The notes below the pieces were generated by a model, which ran no database searches, was not told the origin of the DNA, and saw only the letters and a list, made by a program, of their open reading frames with translations. DNA of 64,000 nt, taken from NCBI GenBank assembly GCA_023091735.1, contig JALKBU010000094.1, positions 22,834 through 86,833 of the forward strand, read 5' to 3'. This DNA is from Trichomonas tenax (taxonomy: Eukaryota; Parabasalia; Trichomonadida; Trichomonadidae). The position numbers were made by a program, and so were the translations under genes. Below are positions 32,522 to 41,281 of the stretch, in pieces; the stretch's first letter is position 1, and the number at the start of each line of letters is the position of its first letter.

Positions 32522-34168
32522 ACGAGTGCGATACTTTCACAGCGTGATTTAGAATATTTAAGACAATGGAATATTATCTTCGAATCGCAAGAACGGTCCT
32601 TAGTCCTCTATAATCCATCGTCGAGGCAAGTAAGGACTGTTTCTAGAACAGATTTCGATCACATTGCACCACCGATACAATATTCAGCTCACGACTATTT
32701 CCAGATCCTCAAAGATCTCTTCCGGTCGAACCTTCCGTTACCACCACCGCTTACAGACTTCTTAATGAACGGATATTTCGATAAATTTTTCCCAGTTCGA
32801 CAGAAAATCGGACACGGTAGTTTTGGAAGTGTCTACAAAGTCGAGCATTACCTCGCTGGCATACATTTAGCGGAATATGCTGTTAAAATTGTCCCAGTTG
32901 GTGAATTTAATTGGCTTAGAAGAGCATTGAAGGAAGTCAAACTCCTGGAACAGCTTTCTGAGTCTCCGCATCCTTTCGTTTTGTCATACAAACATTGTTG
33001 GATTGAAGAATGGCAAACTGCTACATTCGGTCCTAAAGTGCCGTGTTTATTTATTTTAATGGAGTACTCACAGCTGGGAAGCTTAGAATCATACATATAT
33101 ATCGATAAATCGCGCGGAATTGAAATCAGACAATTGAAAAACGACGAAATTTGGCAAATATTCCTCAGCATTGCAATTGCATTGAAGCATTTACACGACT
33201 GCGGGATTCTACATCGCGATCTTAAATTATCGAACATTTTAGCTTTTAATGATACACATTATAGACCATTGCCAATGAGATTCGCGCTTTGCGACTTCGG
33301 AACCGCAACATCTACAAACTATTCACCGGATATTATCGATAAAAGAACTGGAGCAACAGGAACTATAGAAACAATGGCTCCTGAGTTGCTTTCACAAACG
33401 TCAAACGGAGAATTCAAGTACATGCATACGAAATCAAGTGACGTTTGGTCGCTTGGCGTTATATTATTCACATTATTTACAAGAAAATCGCCGTTTATTG
33501 GTGAAAATGGCGAAGAACTCCTTTGCAATTTCACTGATATCGATACTTTAGCAGACACATTACACTTAGAAGTCGATAAATCATCAATGGAATGGGAATG
33601 GATTCGAAAATTGATGGTTTCGAAGCCAAATCGCAGAAGCACATTGGAAGAACTCTTCAATAATAGACAGATACGTGATAGGACAAAGATTTTCGGATTT
33701 GAAGCATTACTTGAAAAGCCTCAATTTTCTCACGTTGTTATTTCATCACCATCAATAGATGACTTCAATCAGAGTATACCATTAGCACTTACACTCGATG
33801 GACACATCAACGACACCGAGCCATTGATTGTTGTTCGACAAAATTCAGTAGAAGAATTTAGACCGACAGAACCAATAGAAAAAAGTGTGCCACCGCCAAA
33901 GCCAACGAAGGTTGAGCTGTGGAAGCTCGCTGACTTCGCTATTTTGTTTCTAGGATGTATTGCATTCGGACCTCAAGGAATACCTTATAAAATTGTCCAT
34001 TTCCTGATCATTGCGTTGACATTTTGGATTTTATCCAAAAATAGAGTCGCAGCACTCTCGATTCCATTAATAGTTGCATTAGAATCGCTTCTTGGATTTT
34101 CATCATTCAATATTTTCTTGTTTTTGTTGATTCTCGTTCAAGCGCTGAAGATTTCTCAATGCTACTAA
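32522..34168 (+). CDS. IKS1-family protein kinase, start codon ACG or lost
   Basis: From the ATG at 32765 the protein has 467 residues. The same frame is open for 81 codons upstream and encodes conserved-looking text (LEYLRQWNIIFESQ, SLVLYNPSS, DYFQILKDLF) like the N-terminus of IKS1 kinases. The likely original start (32522) reads ACG. The kinase domain is complete: GHGSFGSVYK with Lys41 (numbered from 32765) in AVKIVPVG, HRDLKLSN, CDFGTA, then RTGATGTIETMAPELL, which is characteristic of IKS1. The C-terminus (about 375-460) has hydrophobic membrane segments, as in IKS1. The substrate is unknown. The gene either starts at a non-AUG codon, starts at 32765 as a shortened protein, or is newly damaged. 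Confidence 0.8.
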   Translation, partial: TSAILSQRDLEYLRQWNIIFESQERSLVLYNPSSRQVRTVSRTDFDHIAPPIQYSAHDYFQILKDLFRSNLPLPPPLTDFLMNGYFDKFFPVRQKIGHGSFGSVYKVEHYLAGIHLAEYAVKIVPVGEFNWLRRALKEVKLLEQLSESPHPFVLSYKHCWIEEWQTATFGPKVPCLFILMEYSQLGSLESYIYIDKSRGIEIRQLKNDEIWQIFLSIAIALKHLHDCGILHRDLKLSNILAFNDTHYRPLPMRFALCDFGTATSTNYSPDIIDKRTGATGTIETMAPELLSQTSNGEFKYMHTKSSDVWSLGVILFTLFTRKSPFIGENGEELLCNFTDIDTLADTLHLEVDKSSMEWEWIRKLMVSKPNRRSTLEELFNNRQIRDRTKIFGFEALLEKPQFSHVVISSPSIDDFNQSIPLALTLDGHINDTEPLIVVRQNSVEEFRPTEPIEKSVPPPKPTKVELWKLADFAILFLGCIAFGPQGIPYKIVHFLIIALTFWILSKNRVAALSIPLIVALESLLGFSSFNIFLFLLILVQALKISQCY

Positions 34169-34442
34169 TCATACTACTTTTATATTTGTTTATTTTAAAT
34201 TTATATTTTGATATTAACTTCAAATATATGAAATCATAACTCCACATTAACAACATAGCTTTTTCTTATCTTAAATTCCATACTAAATCCGATGTTTTAT
34301 CAAGAATATTAAAAATTTGAAATTTTTCAAATTTCATTTGCTTCATTTTATGAAAGTATTCATAAAATGTTCTATAAAGGTTACAAAATAATTAATATAT
34401 TATGCTAAATACAATCTAAGCTTTATAATAATATAATATAAA

Positions 34443-35366
34443 TTACCAAGTCTTCATTAGGATAGAATTAGTTTCGTAGGTTGCGACAACATCGTAACCA
34501 AAGTGCTCTTGGAAGCGCTTGCAGCATCTATCACGTTTTTCTCTATGACTTTTTCCGAAGCTGATTCCAAATATGCCAAGATGTATAACATCGAGTTTTA
34601 TGGCAATTGGCGACTTCTTGAATTCATGTGCTGCCACATAATTCATTAATAAATCATCACAATTTCTAAGCTCGACACACATATCAACCAATTCTTTATA
34701 TTCAGGTTTGTGATACGCTTCAAGCATTTTAACATTCAAGAAAGCGAAGTTTGTGATAACCATATTATAAGATTTGTCGTATTCGAAAATATGATAGTGT
34801 TCATTTCTGTACGCGCGCGTTCTAAGGCCGAAAATTCGGTCTGTGTAATTGTTTTTCTTGTAAACAACGAAAGCACGATCGAGTTCTGTTCCTTTAATAA
34901 CTAAATCATCATCCATAATCAGAACAGTATCCGTAGAAAGGTTCTTTGGCGCGATAAATCTGTCTGTAATAAATCCAGAAACTGTTGGAAGAATTGTGAT
35001 CGGAATATGTCCATCATTTGGCTGAAATCCGAAGAAATCTATACTTGGAAGTGGATTTTTCTTATCAACCCAGTAAATGAAGATCTCTTTTAAGTGTGGA
35101 ACTTGGCCATACGAAATTCCTTTTAATTGCTTTCGAATTAAGTTTTTTCTTGGGAAGTGTGTTGCTATAATTATCGAAAATTTGTCATCGACACCTGAAA
35201 ATTCAGGATAATCCTCTTCTAAGTCATCTTGAATATAGAAACACTTGAATAAAATGTACATAACGAAAATCATGCACGAGAGGCACAATGAAACAAGTGG
35301 AATAGCTTTCCTATAGTTCGGAACTTGACCCTGTTTCAGCAGAAAAAGATTTAAAAAGTGGTGCAT
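34443..35366 (-). CDS. GT64 (exostosin-like) glycosyltransferase
   Basis: A 307-residue type II membrane protein. A short cytoplasmic N-terminus is followed by a membrane anchor at about 23-45 (AIPLVSLCLSCMIFVMYILF), then a luminal catalytic domain. The domain shows FSIIIATHFPRKNLIRKQL, LKEIFIYWVDKKNPLP and the metal-binding LIMDDDLVI, the pattern of GT64 transferases (EXT C-terminal domain, EXTL2). Later FLNVKMLEAYHK and RNCDDLLMNYVAA match the region before the catalytic Asp. Such enzymes add GlcNAc or related sugars in the ER or Golgi. It starts head-to-head with the Frag1-like gene. Confidence 0.8.
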   Translation of the reverse strand: MHHFLNLFLLKQGQVPNYRKAIPLVSLCLSCMIFVMYILFKCFYIQDDLEEDYPEFSGVDDKFSIIIATHFPRKNLIRKQLKGISYGQVPHLKEIFIYWVDKKNPLPSIDFFGFQPNDGHIPITILPTVSGFITDRFIAPKNLSTDTVLIMDDDLVIKGTELDRAFVVYKKNNYTDRIFGLRTRAYRNEHYHIFEYDKSYNMVITNFAFLNVKMLEAYHKPEYKELVDMCVELRNCDDLLMNYVAAHEFKKSPIAIKLDVIHLGIFGISFGKSHREKRDRCCKRFQEHFGYDVVATYETNSILMKTW

Positions 35367-35415
35367 ATTTTTTGAAAAGTGACAGAGATTTTAGAAAAAG
35401 TGTCAATTTAAAATC
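35367..35415. promoter_or_regulatory. 49-bp bidirectional promoter
   Basis: Only 49 bp separate the two divergent start codons. On the minus strand TCACTTTT, a good initiator, lies about 12 nt upstream of the GT64 ATG. On the plus strand TCAATTT lies about 12 nt before the Frag1-like ATG and is a weaker match. The spacer must therefore carry both start sites. Confidence 0.6.
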
Positions 35416-36117
35416 ATGAGCAACAATTCGATAAAAAAAGTGGTTTATAGGCCATTCATTGTATTCTATGCAATTGCGTTCGGTCCTATCGTTGTATCAT
35501 TAGTGACAATTGCTATTTTCTATATTTATAAACATAACATTCCAAATAAGCTTCCAATGATATCGCACGCAGCTGCAAATCTCCCGGAAAGCAGAGTGTT
35601 CCGTATGGGAATTATCTTTGCGTGCTGGTTTATGATGGTTGCGCTTTTAATCACAGATCGTGCATTAAAAGTCTTGAATCGCAGAGCGCATAACGCAAAA
35701 TCGCCTTCTGTACAATTTTCTCGCTACATGATGAAGATATTCGACGGATTGGCTTTCTTTAGTTTAATCGGAGTATGTTCGATCAATATCAAAGCCAATT
35801 CTATTTTCCATACAATATGCGTCATAATCTTTGTGATCTCGATTACATTTTCATTCATTTTGATTGATTATATGTTGGCCAAATCAAAAACAGGAAACTA
35901 TCAACTGCACACGTTGTACACATTTATATCTCCAGTGTTGCTATTGATTGGCATACTTATAATCATATTTGCAACACACAGTTTTAAGATTTATAATTTT
36001 GGCGTGATTCTTCAATACATTGGCTGTATTATGATATTCCTGAAGTTTGTCTTGATAGTGCACACTATACCAAGGTTCAATATCGAATTTTCAGAAAAAG
36101 ATTCAAAAGCTTTCTAA
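35416..36117 (+). CDS. Frag1/DRAM/Sfk1 family membrane protein
   Basis: A 233-residue protein with about six membrane helices. The first loop reads LPMISHAAANLPESRVFRMG, the hallmark of the Frag1/DRAM/Sfk1 family (P-x-I-S-x-x-x-x-x-x-P-E-x-x-x-F). Members include PGAP2, which remodels GPI anchors, DRAM in lysosomes and yeast Sfk1. The sequence does not decide which branch this is. Pairing with a Golgi-type GT64 enzyme through a shared promoter is compatible with a secretory-pathway role. Confidence 0.75.
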   Translation: MSNNSIKKVVYRPFIVFYAIAFGPIVVSLVTIAIFYIYKHNIPNKLPMISHAAANLPESRVFRMGIIFACWFMMVALLITDRALKVLNRRAHNAKSPSVQFSRYMMKIFDGLAFFSLIGVCSINIKANSIFHTICVIIFVISITFSFILIDYMLAKSKTGNYQLHTLYTFISPVLLLIGILIIIFATHSFKIYNFGVILQYIGCIMIFLKFVLIVHTIPRFNIEFSEKDSKAF

Positions 36118-36334
36118 TAATATTTTGTTTGGTTTCTGATATTGTTATTTTTCATATATAACAGTAAAGCGATCTATTTCTATCACACACAAGTCTATTT
36201 AATCATTTTTGATTTAAAATACTTTGTGAATATGGTTTTATACTAAAATAACGATCAAATATACTAAAAAATGAGATATATAACATAAAAACAACAATAT
36301 TTTTAAAACAAATCTCTAAAATTAAAAATCGAAA

Positions 36335-37837
36335 TTATTCAGTTTGTTCAATTCCTAATAATTGCCGAATCATCAATACATGGATATCAATATCTTCTTC
36401 CTCGAAATCCTCGAGGTTTTCTAGAAGACTTTCACCATCAAAAGTATTAAATATTTCCAATAATTCAGATAATAAACATTTTCCTGAAACATTCAACATA
36501 TTCGTATAACCGTAATACAAAATCAATGCCTGTCTTATGAGATCGATATCTTCTATTGCTAGTAGTGCATACAGAGCATGATATGATTGCGGGAAATACA
36601 TCATAAGCATTTCAGGATTGTCTCTAAAAAGACTCACTAAAACATATCCCATTTTAACTTTCATGTTGAAAGATGGTTCTTCAATTATGATTTCACCAGT
36701 TTCTTCGTTCTTCTTAGTATGCGGTAATATTTTTCCAAATACAACGATCGTGTGTGGAGAATTAATATACATAATCTTGTGTTCTGGACAAGTGTGTTCA
36801 ATGGCAAATGCTAACGTATCTATTATATGATAAGTCGGCTCTATATCGCATGATAGAGAGATAAAATAGAGAATGCTGTTGTAGGGGAATTGCACGCCAT
36901 CCCATCCTTTCATATACATAGATTTCATGAGATTACACAGCTCATAACCATTTGTATATTTTTTAACATTAAAATGCTTTCCGAAGTCAATATGAATCGA
37001 TTGGAACAGTTCTGGTATTGCTACAACATCCCTATCAATAAGCAATTCTAATGAATGAAACACAGATTCTTTTGAATCTATAGCATTGGACTTATAAATG
37101 TAATCTAAAATCAAAATCATTGATGTGAATTCATCAGTTTCTGTATTGCAAAAATGTTCCTTTTCGATGTATAAATATAAAAGATTTGCAATAGCACCCA
37201 AAAGCGATCCATATATTGGCGTTTCATTTTTCTCAGGATTGACTTTAGAGATATAATTGAATAATACACTTGGTGAGAACTGTTCACAGAAATTTGGTAT
37301 AAGGTCAGAATCTATCCTTCCAGCTTTAGTTAAACACTCTATTCCATGCCTTTGCGTTTCAAAATCATTAGAATAAAGACATGCAATGCAAACATTGATT
37401 AAATCCATATCCATCATCGGATATATGAGATCCCGTACTCTATCTATCGCTCGGATAAAAGTTTGGACTATATTTCCTAATGTTTTTACTTTGATATTCA
37501 ATGTTGAAGTTCTGGAAATGAGATCATTAAATATATGTAAATAATTTTCAGCACATTCAGCAAATGATTGATCTTTATCCATAAATCTTCGCAATATTTT
37601 CAACCTTTTTCTTAATTCTTTTTGAATATTTTCGAAATCTTCTTCTTTTGCATTTTCTAATACTGTCAACATAGATAAAATCAGATCTGTAAAGATTTGT
37701 ATCTTAGCTTCAGATGTTTTCCCCGCCAATTGAATATTTTCATAATAAATATCATGATATATTTCAGAAATCTCGTATGATTGAATCTGACTTGAATCAA
37801 CTTTATCTTTTCCAGGTAGTTTATAGTCAGATTCCAT
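36335..37837 (-). CDS. Helical-repeat (ARM/HEAT-like) protein
   Basis: An intact 500-codon frame. After an N-terminal charged region with predicted coiled segments (about 40-90), the protein is a series of amphipathic helices (LINVCIACLYSNDFETQRHG, ALYALLAIEDIDLIRQALIL) typical of armadillo-type solenoids. I recognise no family. The tail (about 455-500) is acidic. Upstream of the ATG, TCATTTTC gives a plausible initiator about 20 nt away. Confidence 0.7.
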   Translation of the reverse strand: MESDYKLPGKDKVDSSQIQSYEISEIYHDIYYENIQLAGKTSEAKIQIFTDLILSMLTVLENAKEEDFENIQKELRKRLKILRRFMDKDQSFAECAENYLHIFNDLISRTSTLNIKVKTLGNIVQTFIRAIDRVRDLIYPMMDMDLINVCIACLYSNDFETQRHGIECLTKAGRIDSDLIPNFCEQFSPSVLFNYISKVNPEKNETPIYGSLLGAIANLLYLYIEKEHFCNTETDEFTSMILILDYIYKSNAIDSKESVFHSLELLIDRDVVAIPELFQSIHIDFGKHFNVKKYTNGYELCNLMKSMYMKGWDGVQFPYNSILYFISLSCDIEPTYHIIDTLAFAIEHTCPEHKIMYINSPHTIVVFGKILPHTKKNEETGEIIIEEPSFNMKVKMGYVLVSLFRDNPEMLMMYFPQSYHALYALLAIEDIDLIRQALILYYGYTNMLNVSGKCLLSELLEIFNTFDGESLLENLEDFEEEDIDIHVLMIRQLLGIEQTE

Positions 37838-38222
37838 TCTTTTTCAATGAAAATGAATTTTTTTAATTTTGTGTCACATTTTATATTTCCACCATTTATA
37901 ATTATGAATTCCAGCCTTTATCTTTTTCCAAAGCAATAAGCACAGTCACTAGAACATACTCACAAAGATATTCACAAAAATACCATATTTTTTAAAAATT
38001 GAACATTTTATTTATCAGAGAAGTCTATAAAGCAATTATTCCATATTCCTATGAGGATTTTGTTGAAATCTATTATGTATATTTGATAGAAGTTAACTAA
38101 TAAATTAGATATTTTATTTCGAAACATTCAAATCGCATCATTCATGTCAATAAAAGGGCAGCAGCTATGCTTCCAAAAAGACAAATGAATGATTATTGAT
38201 AGCCAAATTTACAATTATTTTT
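37838..38222. other. Intergenic region
   Basis: AT-rich promoter-side spacer of the helical-repeat gene and 3' flank of the SR-type gene. Nothing else is recognised. Confidence 0.5.
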
Positions 38223-39017
38223 TCATTTCTTTGGCGAGCGTGACCTTCTTGGTGGTGACCTATCTCTCCTTGGTGGTGAACGTGATCTCCTTGGTGGCGA
38301 TCTGTCACGATCTGGTGAATAATCTCTATATGATGGAGATCTCCTTCTTGGTGGTGATCTATCGCGTCTCGAGTATGGAGGTGACCTATCTTTCCTTGGA
38401 GGCGATCGAGATCTTGCACGTTCTCTATCTCTTCTATCTAATTCGTAATCATATTCAGAGTCTGAGTCTCGGTATCTACCTTTGCTTTTACGTGGTGGAC
38501 TCCTATCACGCTTTGGCGGATTTTGCTTAGATCTATTTGATTCTTTGTCTTTACGAGAAGATTCAGAGCCTTTGGAATCAGAATTGTCAGGTTTAGACGG
38601 TTTAGATCCGCTTTCCTTTGTATCTTTATTTCCTCCCTGCGGAGCATCTTTATTTTGCTTTTTTGGTGGATTTGGCTTCTTATTCTTCGGTTTTGTAATG
38701 ATGTCATATCCAATGAATGGGAATGGATTGTTGGAATCTTCGTAGAACAAAGGAGCTTTTCTCGTTGGTTGTTCATTTTTAATTTCAGCGTGAATTTGAA
38801 CATCCTTGAATTGTGTAATGTTCATTGCTTCGATTGTTTCCGCAATATCATACTTTGTTTGTAAAATGACGGATACGAATCCTTCAAATTGTTGTGTTTT
38901 AGGATTTATTATTTTTTCGACCTTCTGAGGTGCTCCAAAGCCCTCAATGAATTGTTTGATCTCCTCAGTCTTCGCGAGCGGAACTTTCGAGAGGAGAATG
39001 CGAACAGGCTTCGTCAT
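38223..39017 (-). CDS. SR-type RNA-binding protein (RRM plus RS tail)
   Basis: A 264-residue protein. Residues about 1-80 have an RRM-like beta-alpha-beta pattern (VRILLSKVPLAKTEEIKQFI, FEGFVSVILQT, FKDVQIHAEI). A Lys/Pro/Ser linker (about 105-165) follows, then an RS domain with repeated DRSPPRR and SRSPPR units (about 165-264). Such proteins act in pre-mRNA splicing and mRNA handling in the nucleus. Trichomonads have few introns but keep a spliceosome. RNP1 and RNP2 are weak, so the RRM call is less certain than the RS tail. Confidence 0.8.
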   Translation of the reverse strand: MTKPVRILLSKVPLAKTEEIKQFIEGFGAPQKVEKIINPKTQQFEGFVSVILQTKYDIAETIEAMNITQFKDVQIHAEIKNEQPTRKAPLFYEDSNNPFPFIGYDIITKPKNKKPNPPKKQNKDAPQGGNKDTKESGSKPSKPDNSDSKGSESSRKDKESNRSKQNPPKRDRSPPRKSKGRYRDSDSEYDYELDRRDRERARSRSPPRKDRSPPYSRRDRSPPRRRSPSYRDYSPDRDRSPPRRSRSPPRRDRSPPRRSRSPKK

Positions 39018-39674
39018 TTTTGTTTACATAACGATATAATTTTCCCGCCAAATTTGGAATTATTAAAATATTCATCTTCTTATATAAATCCCATAAGACA
39101 TGAAATAAATTATTTGATCTGACAAGTAAACCCCAAAAATAAATTGAATTCAAACTTTATCACTTGATCTAAATTAATTTGCAATATCCAAAAATCACTT
39201 CAATTTATATTTATATTTTTGTCATGTAAAATAAAAATTACTTTGCTCTAAAATTTGAAATTTCGATGCAACATATGATTTAATATCCAAAATCAAATTT
39301 TAAGAGTTTAACATCTTGACACGTAAAGAGATTTTGATAACAGTATCTGTAACTATAAAGAAATATTTTAAACAGGAAATTATTATTTTAACGATATAAA
39401 AATTGACAGTTAATTTGTTATCCTAAGATTTTTCAACTTTTTCCACCACAATTAAAGGATAAGTGGTCTATTCACATGTGGGTAACAAAGGTATTTTAGG
39501 TCAGCTGTGGAATGGCTATAAAATTAATGAGAGTTCTCATGCTATGATATCCGATATATTGGATCGTTTGGAGGTGAGATTGGATTATTAAATAACTTAT
39601 TTTGTTAGCTGTAATACTAAAAAATTTACTGGCTTTAAATGATCGGTAAATATTTTTATTGTCTTGCAACTAGT
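39018..39674. other. Intergenic region between SR-type and saposin-like genes
   Basis: AT-rich. A GTCATGTAAA motif lies at 39221-39230, about 200 bp upstream of the SR-type gene. No gene is seen. Confidence 0.5.
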
Positions 39675-40169
39675 TTAGATATCCTCTTCCCAGGACTTGG
39701 ACCATGTTGGGGATGTCTCTGTGTGGAAGACTGGAGCGCCGTTTGTGACAGCGGAGACTTTGCGCATTGGAAGGTGCTCACCGAGGTTAGCCTCAACCTT
39801 GCGGTATGGGAGTGGGTGGATTGGGAATGGGAGTGTGCGGATTGGGTGTGGGACACGTGGTGGGCGGATGCCGAATCTGTTGGACTTAGCTTTTGGATAG
39901 CAGAGTCTTGTAAGCTGGCAAGCAGCATCGATGGACTCACCACCACGGAGGAACTTGATAAGCTTAGCGTAGTATGTATCAACAAGAATGTTGCAAGCGT
40001 CAACGAAGAACTTTGGTGCCTGCTCGCAGACAGCTGAGAGTTTTTCATGGATTTGAGCATCATCGAGGCCCTGGGCGATGCCGTCGGAGAGGACCTTAGC
40101 AACGACCTTGCAGATATCGCACTTGCTTAAAGCAGCTGCTCTGGCTCCTAAGAGGAAGAACAAGAACAT
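39675..40169 (-). CDS. Secreted saposin-like (SapB) domain protein
   Basis: The 164-residue protein starts with a short signal peptide (MFLFFLLGARAAA). One saposin B domain follows with the six expected cysteines at 17, 20, 48, 59, 84 and 90, spaced as in three nested disulphides. The C-terminal 70 residues are Pro/Arg-rich, without cysteine, and probably disordered. Saposin-like proteins bind or perturb lipid membranes; in trichomonads and Entamoeba some members are pore-forming effectors. Whether this one is lytic cannot be told from the sequence. The frame is intact. Confidence 0.85.
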   Translation of the reverse strand: MFLFFLLGARAAALSKCDICKVVAKVLSDGIAQGLDDAQIHEKLSAVCEQAPKFFVDACNILVDTYYAKLIKFLRGGESIDAACQLTRLCYPKAKSNRFGIRPPRVPHPIRTLPFPIHPLPYRKVEANLGEHLPMRKVSAVTNGAPVFHTETSPTWSKSWEEDI

Positions 40170-40177
40170 TTTGTGTC

Positions 40178-40194
40178 AAACCGTAAAAGCGGTT
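40178..40194 (-). promoter_or_regulatory. Two M3-type core promoter matches
   Basis: On the minus strand TACGGTTT (40178-40185) and AACCGCTT (40187-40194) both fit the published Trichomonas M3 core promoter consensus [AGT][AG]C[GC]G[TC]T[TAG]. They lie 9-25 nt upstream of the saposin-like ATG, where no good initiator is present. Confidence 0.5.
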
Positions 40195-41281
40195 ATTTAG
40201 TGTCAACTTGACAATCAAAATCTTAAGGTTCCTTTTCTATCAGATTTCTTAAAAACCATGGATAACAGTCGATTTTTAGATGTATAATAGGATTTTCCGG
40301 CTAAAATGCTAACTTGCGTAATCTTTTTTTGAAATTGTTTATGAGCTTATTATCTTTGGCTAATTTTGCTATTTTTAACCTCAGCATGATATATAGGTTT
40401 GATATTGGGAATTACATTTCATATCAAATTTTTGTGTATTTTTTGGAGAAATGTGGAATTAGACATTTGGAATATGCTGGCAATCATTCCATCTGTTCTA
40501 TTATTGAACTCTGATGTTGCTTATGCTTGTCTCACGTCAATATGTTTTGATATTTTTGAATTTTATTGTTTGAACAACTCTATTAATATATATTAATATA
40601 ATAAAGGAGTATAGTTTATTTCCAATCTCTGAAATAACAGATCTTTAATGGAGCGGAACCCAATTTAAGTAATTTTTCAAACTTGAGAAGCTAATACAAT
40701 ATTATTCTTATGATATACTAAATAATGCGATAAATCTCATCTAACATGAGATATCCTAAATATACTCTTGAAAACTTACCTATACCATGTTTATATCATA
40801 AGTATTAATTGCGCAAAGATATAATCATTCAAAGTCAAATAGTATTTTTTTGAAAAATTAATATAACATATTGTTACTGAAAAGTATGATACACAACTTG
40901 CATGAGAACATAGACTATATTGTTCCGAGCATCAAACTTCTCTAAGTATCGCTAATGATGTTCCAAAAGAAGAAATGAAATAAACAAGGGTCCGAAAAAT
41001 TTATATTGGGAGTAAAATTATTTATTCATGAAAAAGAGAGAGATGCATTCTTCTATATGTGTAATTGAGTATTTTTAAATCGAAAATAATCAAACCCCAA
41101 AGCGTGGGGCTGGAAATTGATAAGAAATATTATGTCAGATTTATGTCAAAAATCATTTTACATGACAAATTATATAATGACAGCTGAAAAATCATGCTTT
41201 TGTTTATTTTAGATCAAATTGAATCCAAATACATAAAAATAATGGAAAATATATCCAAAAATTTGACAAATCCACCAAAAA
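40195..41281. other. 1.1-kb intergenic region upstream of the VPS13-like gene
   Basis: AT-rich with no supported gene. TTTTACATGACAAAT occurs near 41157-41171, about 110 bp before the VPS13-like ATG. Weak coding-like fragments around 40740-41000 could be ankyrin debris, but I cannot support that. Confidence 0.45.

Noticed and set aside
38189..38530. Plus-strand hydrophobic ORFs opposite the SR-type gene
   Set aside because: Shadows of the RS-repeat coding sequence; no initiator or motif.
39639..40037. Trp-rich plus-strand ORF
   Set aside because: It is antisense to the saposin-like gene, which has a signal peptide and six conserved cysteines.
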